Assembly: GCF_901933205.1 (NCBI RefSeq) | Contig: NC_044582.1 | Location: 14,613,820 to 14,677,819 of the forward strand | Direction of reading: 5' to 3' | Length of the DNA: 64,000 nt | Source: Camarhynchus parvulus | Taxonomy: Eukaryota > Chordata > Aves > Passeriformes > Thraupidae | Part shown: piece by piece, positions 48,303 to 61,246 of the stretch | How positions within the stretch are numbered: position 1 is the stretch's first letter | Layout of the letters: each line of letters begins with the position of its first letter | Program-made: the position numbers and the translations under genes | The notes under the pieces: model-generated | Database searches by the model: none | What the model was told of the DNA's origin: nothing | Seen by the model: the letters and a program-made list of their open reading frames with translations, nothing else

Positions 48303-51300
48303 GTGAGGCACCAAGCAGAACACTCACAGACTTAGAGAGGTGCATGGGAAGGCTGCACAACGGGGAGGCAATGGGGAGTCTGTCAGAGAGGCAGCTAAAG
48401 CAGCTTGTTTAGTCTGACAGAGATGGAGGGTGAGAGGGTGGTCTCTATAAATGATCTCCATAAATACACACTTACAAAGCAAGGCCCCAGATTTATTTAT
48501 ATTTTAATTGAATCAGTTTAAAAATGGGAACCCTGGTTTTGTTGTTTTGTTGGGGTTTTTTGTTTGTTTGTTTGTTTTGGGGTTGATTTTTCTTTTCTAA
48601 AGTAGACACAGTAGGGTTCACAGTAATTTCCACATATCAGTATCCTGAAATTGCTCCATCCTATAGAAATTTTCAAGTGTTCCCATTTACTTTTCTCTTC
48701 TTTTCAGAAGGCTGAGGTCACAGGTGGCAGGAAGTGGTGAGGGATGGGAGGAGTGGGTCCTGCCAAGAACACCCTGTACCTACAGGAGCTGTGTGGGAGC
48801 ACACAGGAGCTCCAGGTGCAGCCCATGGACCTTGTGCTTCATGGCTGAGTTTGCTCCTTGGTGTGTCCCACTGAGCTCATCTCCCTGCGGCCAAAATCCC
48901 TGAGGCAGCCTCAGCCCAGCAGTCAAGGGGCTGGATGTTTGGTCACTCACAACAACTTGGGCATTTTCAGGCCAAAAGGAGAGTGTTCTCTTCCTGTGTG
49001 GACTTCTCTGATCTCCAAATCTGCCCACGGCTTCCTCCAGCAGCAAGGAATATCTCATGGCCGGTTCATCACAAACTTTAATTAACACAGAATATTCTCC
49101 TTTCAACAACTCAAAGCCCAAAAGACATCCTGGGCCTTGGCATTATGTCTTTAAGGGACAGCCCTGCCCTGGAGGGGCTCCAGGACTCATCTGGATGTGT
49201 GGAAGTGCCACAGCCCCAGGGGTCTACAGGGCTGAGCTGGGCACTGGGCTGCACATCCCATGGGGAGCTCCACAGGGAAGTGCCAGAGTGTGGAAAGGAC
49301 TCTCACAAAGCACAGGAGATGAGTTTTCTGAGTGAAGATGTCACCTCCCTGTCTTGGGAATGCCAATGTCTCTTTTTCTTTTTTCTAACCAGGAGAAAGA
49401 AGAAATGGTCATGAAGCTCGTGCAGGTTTCTGAAGCTGCTCCGGGCCTGCAGCTCCCAGCCAAGGAATGCTCAGAGGTGTCAAGGCAGCCTCATTTCCCT
49501 GTGTGGGAAAAGGAAACATGCTCCCCTGCAGCAGAGCCCAGGCATTGCCCACGGAAGGCAGATTTGTCCTTCTCTATGTTAGATATCAGAAATATCTCCT
49601 GTTGTGGAGGTGGCTGCAGTGCTGCATTCCCTGATCCTGATTCCAGCAGAACAAACAGCTGGATGCATTGCTGGTTGGTGGAAAAAAGTGTCTGAACAGC
49701 ATCATCAAGCCATTCTCCTCTGGAACAAACTCCTCAGGGCTGCAGGCTCAGTTTTACACTGTGAGCACTTGGAGAAACCCTGTTCTGGCAAGGGAATCTG
49801 TGCCTTCCCCTCATGCTCCTGGATTAATTAGAAAAGTCTTCAAACATCCCAACCACAATGATTGCCCTGTGATTTTTCAAATAAGCAATTTATTTTAGAA
49901 ATAACGCCTCAGCCTCGGGGACCTGCTATCTATGCAAGGAGTTTTTATTAACTGCAGAGAGGAATCCTTTGGGGTGAAAACATCAGCTTTCAGAAGACTG
50001 TAATACACTGCTAATTTGTACTTATTTATTTATTTGACAAAAGCCATGAAAACTGAAAGGCATCCCAAGGATTATTTTAATCTCCTTGCCATTCTCTGGG
50101 TATTGTTTGTATTCTGAGGAGATCACTTGAAATTTCAGCACTGTCTCCTCATACAAAGGATATGTTATTAACATGCATATTCTTTGGCAGCATTTCCACA
50201 TGCTTTTTTGAACCAGGAAGGCATTTTTTATCTTGCCTTCATTTGAAAGGTGGAAAAGCTGTTTTTCCATTAGGGCAGATCATCAAGGGAAATAGTTCAG
50301 ACTGGAAGAAATCAGTCACAGCAGTGTCAATTCAGCTGCACAGGGCCCCAGAGGAGAGATTGGAGGAGTTTGGCTCTGTCTGGACTTTGTCTAACACAGC
50401 AGACTGTCCAGGCCTGATGGCTTTTTGGTGTGGGCAGTGACATCCAGGGAGCCTGTGAGGATCTGTGGGGCTGATGTGGCATGGAGAAAAGGGAGCAAAG
50501 CACTTTGAACCTGTGACATGTGCTGGGTGCAGAGCCTGGCTCGTGTGGGCTCAGCGAGATGCTTTTGGCAGCAGAAAGGTTCAGTTCTCCTCTCATCTGG
50601 GCTGAGAGAAGCTCCCTGTAGCCCAGCTCAGCTCTGCTTGAAGGCTTTGCCTCAGGTACTTTGGGTTAATCTGAATTAGCAAGCTTGCTCCAGACATGAG
50701 TCTTTTTCTGCTGCAGCAGCAGGATGGGCTGTTTTACCCATGTGGCTGGATCCAGAAGGGAATTTCTGTGCACTGGAGGGGTGTGGAGCAGAGATGCAGC
50801 AGTGAGATTCCCCCAGCACAGCTGGCCAGCCCAGGAAGGGGCTCTGTGAGGCTCTGTCTTCCCTGTGCTCCTGGACACCCCCCAGCATGACTTTATCTTT
50901 TGGCCTAAAGGAGCGTGCAGCTGTTTCACTGCCTGCTTTGGGCTTGGAACAAGCTTGCCTGATAATGTCTCACTTTGGCTTTCCCAGATCTGTTTGTTGG
51001 GAGTGATCCTGTACATCACCTTGTGCTGCCAACCTCATCTGCAGCCAGGAAAATTAATGGCCCCAGCTGGCTCCATGTTTTTCCCTAGAGAAAGGGCACA
51101 GGTGAGAAGGGAAGGTGCCAGCAAACAGCCAAAATTGGGCGTCCTGGGTGATGGCTGGAGCTGTGTCCCCTTCTCTCACACGTGCAGGCAGTGCCCTCTA
51201 GTGCTGCTGCCTTTTGGACAAAGCTGGGAATGTGAAATAAGGAGAAAAACAAGCTCTGGTCTGAGCTGACACAGACAGATGGACATGAATCCCTAAGTTC

Positions 51301-54300
51301 TGCCAGCAGCCCGGGCAGGGGGGGCCATGGGTGCCCTTCTTCCTGGAGGAGCTGCATTGGTGGCCAGTGGTGAGGGGACTGGGACACTGAGAGAGGTGAG
51401 ACACAGAGGAAAGCCATTAGAAACTGGGATTTCCCCCTAGAATCACAGGAAGGTCTGGAATGGGGATCACAGGAAGAATATAGATAATGGTTGGTGGGTC
51501 TGCAGGGATGTCCTCTCCTGGTGCTGCCTTATGCCCTCACTCTGGTGGCAAGGATTCCTCCAAACTGGTGGCACACTCATGCTGGGAAGCTCCTTTACAA
51601 CCTCTGCTGCCACCAGAGCACCACATTTCAACCAACTGGTGATGACAGTGACACTCCTGGGGAGAGAGGTGCCATTGGCAAAAATGGGGAGAAAATTTCA
51701 ATCTGTTTTGAATTAGGAAAACAGCAGTGTTAGTTTAGGCTAGAGAATTCTTTTGTATCTTTCTTCTTTTTATTTTTTCCATTAAGAAATGTTTTTATTG
51801 TCTTGCAAGTGTTGAACATTTTATTGCTTCATTTTCATTCCTTGATCACAGTTTGTTTGTTGTTGGCCCCTGGCTCTAATCAGCTCTGCTTTCTAGAAGG
51901 GAAAAAAGGTTTTATTTTCTGAATGCTTGTATGTTTAATGAAAAAAGAAAACCCAAAAACTCAGCCTACCTCTGGCGTGAAGAAAATTTTCCTTGGTACT
52001 CTTGGGAGGTGAAAAGCTTTTCTATTAAACACAATGAGAAAGGAAATTTGATCCATATGATTCTACACAGCCTCTTCCTTCTTATTTCTGGCAGCATTCT
52101 CAGAGGATGTCTTTTATCTTCATCTCATCCTGGCTGACACCAGCCACAACCCATGTCCTGCTCTCTACATACTTGAGCACAGTCTTGCTGCTGAAAACAC
52201 CTCCTGTTTCTCAGTGTCATTTATTACTTCTACCCCGCTGGTCTCTGGAGACTGAGTGGGGAACAGGTTTCTTCTGTGTTATTGATGTAAATACACATAA
52301 TTAAAAATTGCTCACTGCTTTTTACAGATGGAGACCAAAGGGAATGGACAGAGCCTTGGCATGGTCCCTTAGGGCAGAATCAGGGCCAGGTGAGGAGCTG
52401 GAGCTGAGCTGTGCTCTGGGAAGTTTCTTTTTCTCTGCCTGTCTCAGGCCCTTGCTGCGAAGGCCACAGCTCCATCTCATGGTCCCTCCACCCACATCCA
52501 CAGAGTTCATGGGTGAGATGTTCCAGGTGAGGCTGGTGGGCCCCAGAGATGTGTTCTGAGAAGTGCCTTCAAGTTTTTTTTCTTCAACAAGTTCAAACTG
52601 GCTAAATTGCCTTCACTGGAACATCCTTTCTGAAAGTTAGAGGGCTGGATAACTCTTTGGTTGACATGGAAATATCCTGGCCTCATACCAGAATAAGAGG
52701 AAGCAGGGCACAAGTCCTGGGCACAAGTCCTCTCTGGATTCCTGCTGAAATTGATACTCTGATATTGATTCCCAGTGTAGATGGTGCCTCATTAACAGAA
52801 GAGTTTTAATGGAGCCACATCCCCCTGCCAGCATCTTCCTTGGCCAGAAAGTAACTCTCTTTCCTTTTAGTGAGCTGAAGTTCTTAGTTAACACTCACTT
52901 TTCCTTAAGTGATATTTCACTGGTACAGTAAATGATCAATTTCTGTTCCTTGTAACCAAGGTCAGGTGTGAGAGAATAATAGTCTCCTACCCCAGCCTGG
53001 CACACCACATGGAAATGATTTATTGCTTTTCTAAAAGAGGATTCTTGACATTTTGAAAATGCAATGTAGTCCAACAGTAATTAAGCAAAAAGCAGGCTGC
53101 TGAACAATTGATTGCCACTGTCAGCAAAGCCTGATTAACTCAGATGCTTGAAGAACTGTTTCTGCAGCCCATGAATTAAAGGTTAGTAATTAAATTTATG
53201 GGCCATGGCCACTGTCTCTGGATGGCACTTCACTTATAAGCATCCCAATGAAGAATAATCAGATAGAAAAAAACACAGGTTGCTACCTCAAAGGCTTTTT
53301 ACTGAAAGACAGTGAAAAGTGGCAGAGAATTGTGCAGCCATTGGGTGACTTGTGGCCAGGAAAGGCTCCTCAGGCAGGACTGATGTCCTGACAGGGTGAT
53401 GGAGCCTTGTTCAAGCTGAGAAGCAGAAATTTGAACAGGAATTTTACTTGGAAAGGATGAGCATCAGTAATGTCTCTTCCACTTGGAGCCTTCAGGGTGG
53501 GTTCCTGTCCCCTCAGCCCGGTGCACAAAGCTAAACTTGACACAGAAGCCACCGGTTGAGTTCTCCCATTGATGGGAGAGGCCAGACAGTGGTGGCAGGA
53601 GCTCTTTTGCAAGAGCTGCTCACAATCACAGCAGCTGCCAGGGAGCTTCTTCTGGGCCCACCTGGTCAATGTGGAAAACATGATGGACAGCAACTGCCTT
53701 GAAAAATCCCTGTAAAGCCAAGGGGCATCCTGATGTTCCAAAGCCCTCACGTTTCAGCTCCTCCCTTGTGCTGGCTGAGCAACATGAAACACTTATGGGA
53801 ACTTCCCATCCTTTAAAAAGACCTAAATTTGTGGCTTAGATGTTTGGGGTTTCAGGTTCCCCTTTGGGCTGCCTCATGTGGGGTGCGCCAGGGTAGCCAA
53901 AAGGCAGGGTTTGTACCCAACCACTAGGATGTGACAAACATTTCTGTGAAACAACACTTTGGGATTTGGAAAGTCACGGGTTTTCACTGGATTCATGAAA
54001 GCTGTGCCTTCATCATGCAGGTTTATTGTGTGTTTGTTGAGATTAAGGAGGTTTTGGGAGATGCCAGAAGTTCTGTTCCTGAGCAGAAGTTAACAGATGT
54101 TATTTGATTGCTTTGACAGTCTTAGGCATTGTTTTTGCAGGTTTCTTCCCACCACTGGGCTGTCATTCTTCATGAAAGCAACTTGAATTTAATTGCAAGG
54201 CTGCGTTGGACTCCTGCAGAAGTACTTTGTAGTCTCATTTTCACATTAGGATAAAAACGAAAAAGAAAAATAAAATCAATGCATAATGATTTTTGCAATC

Positions 54301-55797
54301 TGCCATCCTCTTGGGTGAAACTCATCCAGAACAAACCAAGGAACAGTAAAACCCCACTTCTCCTGTGAAGATCCAACTCTGCTGATTACACACTGAAGAT
54401 TTTTGCAGCTTTCCCCTCTCTTCCTGCCAGTCTTGACAGACACATTTAAAATCCTGCACTTTACTGACAGCAGATTGAAAAGCAGTGTGACAGAGCTCGT
54501 GCTGCACCTTCACTGTTATTTCCCTCATGAACACAGGCCTGCAAACCCTCCTGTGCATCCAGAGGGTGTTTCCACAACAGCTGCAGTGTTAGTCAGCAGG
54601 ATTAGCTCCCTTGTGGGTGCAAACCCAGCATCTCAAGTGCCCACTGCCACCAGGTTTGCTCTAGCACGAGTTACCACTCCTGATAATTGCAGCTCTGTAG
54701 CTACCACATCCAAGCAGCAAAAATCTCATGGGATTTTTGATGATTTGGGGTTAATTTTATCAGGGTTGTTGGGAATCTCATACTGCTGGCTTTCAGATTT
54801 TGCTCTTAGGCTCTTCCTAACTGATACCTGCACTGAATTTGTCTTTCTTCTGTATCCTAGCAAGGGGTTTTGGTCCATCTTATGGCACTTTCCTGGTGGC
54901 ATTGCTGGTGGAGCTCCATGATGAGCACACAGAGCTCTCATCTCACAGCACAAGAACATGAAAATGTCACCGTGGGGCAGACAGGGGTGGCCAGGGACAT
55001 GTGGCCAAGGCAGCAGCATTTACTCACACAGCCTGAATGAGACAAATAGGCTGTGATTCATATTTCCATGGGTTTGTGCACATTCACACCGCTGTACTGA
55101 AAGGAGAAGAAAGAGTTATTTATGATGTGTTCTGAAATATAAATTATATCAAAGTCAAAGCTCAGGGTAATTGCTGCTGAAGTAGATCCAAAGGTTGGCA
55201 TTATGATTAAATAGTGCTGCTGCCTTTAAGGGGAAATCTAGTTACAGACAAACAACATGGAGGTCAGCAACAAAATATAATTCAATTCTTAGCTATGAAT
55301 TAATGAATGTGCTTTAGATTAATTTAAATCCACAAAGAGACTTTGTGTTGCAGAAATATTCATTAGGAGCTTTACCAGATTATTCCTCTGGCAGGGGCTC
55401 AGCTTTCTGCACTCCTCCAGGTGAACCCACTTCTCACAGAGCACAAGGAATGTGCCAGTTTTCCTTTGCTGTGGTTTTTGGTGCTGGGTAGCAATGAGGT
55501 AACAGTGGAATGGAACCCAAAAACCCTGCTGGAGACGCCAGCCAGGGACCAGGTGAGAGCTCTCCACCTTGGCTCTGGGATTGTGGCCTCTCTGCAGGGT
55601 CAGTGGGGTTTAAGTGTGTCCCTGAATGTTTCCTGGTTTAATGAGGCTCTTCCCAACCACTGCTTATGAGGGCATGTGCTGGAAGTCTTTAATTTTTGAG
55701 GTTATTTGGAGACTTTTCTATGTTTAATAGTCTCTGGCCACCTTCCTAAACATGCAAGGAAAAGAGCTGATATAGCCAAGGACTATCCAGGGGAGGG
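48303..55797. other. Unique non-coding sequence, no gene called
   Basis: Contains a TTTG-rich run at about 48,555-48,580, a GTGAGT-bearing 113-codon - frame at 48780-49121 and a 172-codon + frame at 54403-54921. Neither shows a domain. TAAT-rich stretches at 53.05-53.25 and 55.1-55.35 kb have the texture of regulatory elements. An AGAATCACAGGAAGG motif at 51,438 only weakly resembles a CR1 tail. Confidence 0.45.
53078..53192. promoter_or_regulatory. Cluster of homeodomain-type cores
   Basis: Two TAATTA sites (53078-53083 and 53187-53192) bracket CAATTGATTG, CTGATTAACT and GAATTAAAGG within about 115 bp. Such density suits a homeodomain-bound enhancer, but AT-rich DNA yields these cores readily. 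Confidence 0.2.
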
Positions 55798-55894
55798 AAA
55801 AATAAAATAAAAATAAAATAAAATAAAATAAAATAAAATAAAATAAAATAAAATAAAATAAAATAAAATAAAATAAAATAAAATAAAATAAAAT
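55798..55894. repeat. (AAAAT)n pentanucleotide microsatellite, about 19 units
   Basis: An AATAAAATAAAAATAAAAT start is followed by perfect AAAAT pentamers to 55894. One unit near the left end has an extra A. Flanks are GGGAGGGA on the left and GTTTTCAGTGG on the right. Confidence 0.97.
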
Positions 55895-58074
55895 GTTTTC
55901 AGTGGTCACAAGAGGGGACAAAGGGGGGACAAGTCACACCAGTAGGTTCTCAGCCCTGCCAAGGGGTGCTGAGCCCCAGTCCTGCCTCCAGGAATGATGC
56001 CAGAGTGGGAAGGGCTCCTTGACCCACCATCCCTTCTCTGGAGGGAGCTGGGGCTGGGGGACTGTGCTGGCAGGAGATGAAAGCAGCTCGGACACTGCCT
56101 TGGCTTTGCTGTCCCTGTCCCGGTGGTGAAGAAGGGATGGGTGGCAGGACAGAAGTCCAGCTGCTTCCTTCCACCTCCTGTGACCTTCCTTTGCTTCCTC
56201 CCAGTGCTGCAGGGATTTATGATGTGCCTTTACAGGGGCAGAAGGCTACACTTGAAATAAGATGGACAGAGCCCTCTGTCCTCACTCACAGCTTCTGTGG
56301 CCCTGGGCTGCAAATCAAACCATGAAGAGCGCAGAGGGCACAGGGGAAGAGCAGACAGCACCTCCCCAGAGTGAAATATTTGGGTATTGACAGCCAGATC
56401 AGCTCAGCCCCAAACCAGACTGCTCAGAGCTGCTTGGTGTTTTTTTGAGCAGAACATATTGTTCTTCTCCCATGGCTTGATATGGTTTGCTGCAGAGAGC
56501 TGCCCTAGCCTCAGGTGGCCTCACCCTTCCAAGCCTTCTGCTCCAGGGGGTTTTGCTTTCCTGCAGCACCAAGATCTTGTGCCACAGAGGCCAGCAAATA
56601 ATAACTCATAAGCCATTTTTGGCTTTTAGTTCACAGTTAAGAGCTTGGGAGGAAAACATTTACTGTGGATGAGCTGTAGCCATCAAACTTGGACTTTACT
56701 TTCCAAGCACTGTGGTAATTTCTCACCCATACGTTTCACTCACTATTTATGGTAGAAAATCAGTTGCAGCAATTTAGGAACCTCAGCATGTGGTTTCCTT
56801 CACCCTTGTGCATACTTAGACCTCAGGGGGCAGGTGGAGACTCTTCCACACTCATAAAAGGTGATTTCCAGTGACCAAATTTCATCCTGGGGTTTCTGGA
56901 AGGCTCTCTCTTGGTTGAAAATGGGCTTTTTTTTCCAGACACCATTCACACCATCCCTGGGATCCCTGTGGAGATGCCACAGAATGAAAATCCCTGCCCA
57001 GGGGTAAAGAAGCAGGTGGACTGGGCAAGAATCTCCTTCTCGTGTGGCAGCTCTGATTCAGAGAACAAGATCCATTGCTGGCATGAAATGCTACAGCTCA
57101 AATGAAGTCAGATAATATCTGCTTGAAATGGGATGCTCTGATTTCCAAGCAGCAGGAAACACAGCTCAGGTTGCTCAGCTGAAGTCTTTCCTTTTGAGCA
57201 CTAAGCAAGCAGCAGAAAGAGGGTGGTGAAGGCAAATCTGCTTGTGCTGCTCCTGGGGATCCCAGCCCTGATCCCACCCCCTGAGATTAAATTCATTTTA
57301 ATTCAGTCATGAGTCCCACCCTCCCTGTTTGTAGGTGCTGTAAATTGCCTGTAAGCTTTACCAGGAGATTTCCTCTCCTGACCTAAATGCCATGGTAGCA
57401 TTTGAGCTGTGCACCTGCTCCCAGCAGAAGCATTTCAGGGCACTCCTGAAACACTAATTTAATATCCTGGCAGCCCCCAGGACAAGTGTGTGTGCCTGCT
57501 ATCAGCATGTATCTGCTATCTATTACCCACATATGTTAAAGGGTCAACATGGTATTTGTAACCCTGTCCTTTAAAGGGCCTCGTGATGGAAGGAAGGACC
57601 TGTGTTGACAGTGAAAGTCACAGATTCAAAGTGAAGTTTATTAAAAAGTTACCCTAATTTTAAAGGTCTTTTTTACTAAGAAATAGAAGAAATCTTTAAT
57701 TAAATCTCAAGCTGCAGTGAGAGGAAACACCAAGAGTGTGAACATTTGAAATAAGCAGCACACCATAATAGGCTCAGGAAATCGCTGTTTTGGGCTCATG
57801 GAGAGTTCTCAAAATCTATAAAATTAATTGAACAGGAATGAAAGCAGTGATTCCCAAGGAACAGATGGAGCAGAGAAAGCTTGCTTACTTGGCTGTTACT
57901 GTGAATTCCAGCTCAGTTTCTCTTCCCACTCCCACCCCTTCCTGGAGGGCAATCCCCTGGTGTCACCACATCTCCCTTGGCACAAGGCCACTGTCACCAT
58001 CCCCTGTCTGGTTGGACATTTGGGCTCTTGCAGCTCAGTCAGCTGGGATTGACAGAGAGGGAAGCAGAGACACT
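55895..58074. other. Unique non-coding sequence, no gene seen
   Basis: No gene or recognisable transposon. A GTTTATTAAAAAGTTACCC motif at about 57,637 might be an old repeat end, but I cannot name it. Confidence 0.5.
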
Positions 58075-58602
58075 TGTGGGAATCCATAAAATCAGAGGGT
58101 TTTGGGAAAGCTGCAGAAGGCAGGCCTCAGAGACAGCAGAACTGTGATTGGAGCTAAAGCAGTAGCCATGAGATTGGTCAGCAGAAAAATTATGTAAAAT
58201 GTAGAAAAGCAAGGACAAATAGAACAATGGTTTGTGTATTAACATTTGTCTAGAATAACTCCCTGAGCCGCAGAAAAGTCTATCTAGTGAGATATTAGGA
58301 AGTTTGAAGCTTAATAATGGAGCTCTGTGCATTGTGTTTTAAGGCTTACAAGCAGGCATTGTATTTGAATTAAGCAAGCATTGTTTTAACCAAAGGTACG
58401 TGTGCTTATAGTGGTTGGATAGAACTACTGTCAGTGTGCTTTTGCTTTGTGTGATTGGTCAAAAAACTTATAAAGTAAGGTGTAGCATTCAGTTCTTGGT
58501 CTGCTGCCTGGGATGTGAGCTGCTGGCATCTTCCCATTGTCATAACCACTGTAATGAGGCTGATACTGGAAAATAAAACAGCTCAAGGCACATTCCACAG
58601 CA
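58075..58602 (+). mobile_element. Apparently solo LTR of an ERVL-like endogenous retrovirus
   Basis: The sequence begins TGTGGGAATCC and has an inverted CCAAT box (ATTGG, 58454-58458) just ahead of a TATAAA box (58469-58474). A GGATGTGAGCTGCTGGCATC segment follows, then CATCTTCCCATTGTCATAA, a polyadenylation hexamer AATAAA (58572-58577), AACAGCTCAAGGCACATTCC and a CA end near 58602. This order (TG, promoter, R region, AATAAA, CA) is that of an LTR, and the 3' half resembles an ERVL-type LTR of songbirds recalled from memory. No gag/pol sequence flanks it, so it is probably solo. I could not find a matching target-site duplication, so the ends may be off by some bases. Confidence 0.65.
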
Positions 58603-61195
58603 GTCCAGTCCCATTCATGATTTGTACACAGCCCCTGGCTGGCAATAACACTGTCCTGGAAAACATCAGTTTGAGATGTCTCACCTGCATCCAAGCATCC
58701 CCAAAATGCTGAGTGCTTCCTCTCCATGGTCACCTGGCTCTGGCACACCTGGGGTGAGCTGTTCACCTCCACTGCTGGCAGCCCAGCTAAAAGCTCGTGT
58801 CCATGGAATGCAGAAGTTTCCAGGCAGGTTTGCAGCCCCTGGGCTCTGTGTGTGGGTGTCCACTGACCTCTCCTGGCCAGACCCAGGCAACTCCCAACTC
58901 AACACCATCCCTGGGAAAATATTCCTGCTGGGAAGCAGCGACTCGGCACAACTTCCCGTTAAAAGGCAACAAAAGAGGCAGAACCGACCCTCTGGGGACA
59001 TGCAGGAGATCTTCTGTGGTGTCTTTAACAAACCAAAAGCATCTGTGCTTGTGAGTTATTATTGCAGAAATAAATCACAGTATAGGGACAAAGGAAGACC
59101 TGGAAGCATCCAAAAATCCATCTCAGTCCTACAGTCCTCACTGGGGAAAAATTAGGGGTAAAACTGAGGGCTGCAAAATGATGCCTGTGAGGAAATTGGG
59201 CAACCTGGGAAATATTAAATAAGTATTAGGAAGAAAGGAGGAAATCCAAGAGGTTATCACATGTATTTGAAAGGGCATCATTCCCTGAAGGAATCTGGTA
59301 AATCTCTTAGCTGCACCATGTAGGGCCATCTGTAAAAACCTGTATGAAAAATGGTTGTGGTTATTGTGCACTTGTAGTAAGAATTCAAATAAGCAGCAGC
59401 AGTAATTTTCCTGACAAGATAAGCCAAATATCTCCCTATTCTTATGGCTGTCTACAAATTCCTCTTATTTATGTAACCATCTCAAAATAGCTCATTCAAC
59501 TGATATTTCTCAGCTGCATATTTCAACACCTGCACCTCACAGCAGAGTTGAGCCCTAAGCTGGGAACTGACATTTGCTTTCAGGAAGGGACAGCACTGAC
59601 CCCTCTGCAGCTGCCTGGCAAAGCAGTGCTCTGGGTCCAAACAGATCCACATCTCCCTTCTCAGCTTGCTTCCTATATTTTTTTTTTAATTTGAATTTTC
59701 TTGCTGGAAGACAAGGAGAATTAGCTAAACCTATAGCTTAAATATTATAATTAATTGGTGCTTTTTGATTTTTTTATATGCCTTCTGCTACTATGCTAAA
59801 AGTGGGTTTTCTTTGTGTGAGAAAGCCTTTGTTTGCCTGAAGCAGGCTTTTCCCACCCTTGCATAAATAGCACTTTGAAAAATTGCATCACAAACCCCAC
59901 AGCATTGGGATTTTAGAAAAAGAGCCTGAATGGCTGGAAACTTCACATAGCTGTGCAGCTGGGAGAGTGTGGCTTTCATCTGACAGGCTCTTTAAGGATG
60001 GTTTGACCTCTCTCTTCCTTTACATGCTGGGAGTTAACTTCTCCTGTAAGTGTCCAGCATAAATTATCTTAATGCAAATTTTCTTGTCAAAACTACAAAC
60101 AGACATTTGATCAAAGGTCAGCTCTCCTTTGTGTTCCTGTTTGATATAGAAATTTCTATTTCATCTTTGACTGTCATGGTCAGTTAAGGGAACTGTTGCC
60201 TGATGGGAAATTACTGATGCATTTCATGTCCTCTCTCCAACAAGGCTTTTTCCCCCTTTTCATATCTTATGGGTGTTTTAATTTGAATATGTTTTCATTT
60301 TTTAATGGAATAGTTAAATTAGCTTTGAAAAATGTCGTGGTATGACACTGAAAATTGTCTGCTTTTTAAACTGAAGCTCAATTTACTGCCTTTTGATACC
60401 CTGGGAGCTGATCAAATAATTACTATTCCCTTACTGCTGGTTTTATTTCATGCTTAACTTCTGGATCTTTTTTTTTTTTTAATGAACAATGACTGAAGAA
60501 CAGGAATTGCAGCAAAAGGAAGGTTTTTAGAAGAAAAATTATATGTGTTTCTTGGGTGTTTTTGGCTCTGCTGTACCCAAGAGAGTCTGGGGAACCTGGA
60601 GCTCACCCAGGCCTGGGGGAGCACAGTGGAGGGGTGGAATTCTCCTGGTCCCATCCTGCCCCAGCTCTGGCATCTTGGGCTCAGAGTGGGAGATGCTGCA
60701 GGGAACTGGCCACACCAAGACTGGGGAGGATGCAGAAACTAGCTAGGAAATGATCCCCAAAATCACATTTCTATCCATTCAGACTCTCCCAAGAGATTAT
60801 TTTCTTCTTTTCTCGAAGCAGTTTCATGGTTTGACCAGGTCTGGCCGGGCTGTTTGCCTTTCCAATCTTGCCCTAGGCCTCTTGACTAACAGTCCCTCTT
60901 CCCCCATTAGCTTTGCACCCAAGTCCCATGATGAGATTCAGCATTAGGGCACCTTTGGAAGGCAGGGGAATTTCATTTTAGAGCTGTGGCTCCCAGGCTA
61001 AGTCTCCAGGGGTGTAGAAGGCTGACTCCCATGAGGCTTTGAGGTGCTGAACCTACATGATTTGCTTAAAACGGCACAGGAGATTTCTGCCAAAGCAGGG
61101 AATTGAGCACAGCCCTCCTGTGGCTAACATTTATCACCCTCCTGCAGCTTCTTTGGAGCTCTTCACAGTGTGTAAAGTCAAGTCCACATCTAAAT
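58603..61195. other. Unique sequence, weak exon-like stretch, no gene called
   Basis: Directly right of the LTR a + frame is open for 159 codons (58676-59155). Within it, CTCCTGGCCAG (ending 58880) and GTGAGT (59051) could bound a 170-nt exon holding several CpGs. AT-rich sequence with a cluster of regulatory-type motifs lies at 60.05-60.2 kb. Confidence 0.4.
60072..60120. promoter_or_regulatory. Octamer plus TCF/nuclear-receptor-type motifs
   Basis: ATGCAAAT (60072-60079) is an exact POU octamer. ATCAAAGG (60110-60117) matches the TCF/LEF consensus and overlaps TCAAAGGTCA (60111-60120), an extended nuclear-receptor half-site of HNF4/ERR type. TTTGATCAAA is palindromic. Function is inference. 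Confidence 0.25.
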
Positions 61196-61246
61196 CCTTG
61201 TAGGATTTACTACCTTGTAGGATTTACAACCTTATAGGATTTACAG
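61196..61246. repeat. Three-copy 17-bp tandem repeat
   Basis: CCTTGTAGGATTTACTA, CCTTGTAGGATTTACAA and CCTTATAGGATTTACAG lie head to tail with two or three differences among them. Confidence 0.95.

Noticed and set aside
48780..49121. 113-codon - frame with an internal GTTGTGAGTG donor-like site
   Set aside because: Its first codon is not ATG, no polypyrimidine acceptor precedes it, and the length is within chance for this window.
51436..51490. Possible CR1 tail (AGAATCACAGGAAGG)
   Set aside because: Only the first dozen bases resemble the CR1 end, and the following GGACCT/CCAACC blocks are absent.
54403..54921. 172-codon + frame
   Set aside because: Hydrophobic and polar parts alternate without a domain, and I found no convincing acceptor or donor. 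Kept only as a note in the region entry.
55724..55921. 65-codon - frame rich in Phe/Leu/Tyr/Ile
   Set aside because: It is a translation of the (AAAAT)n microsatellite.
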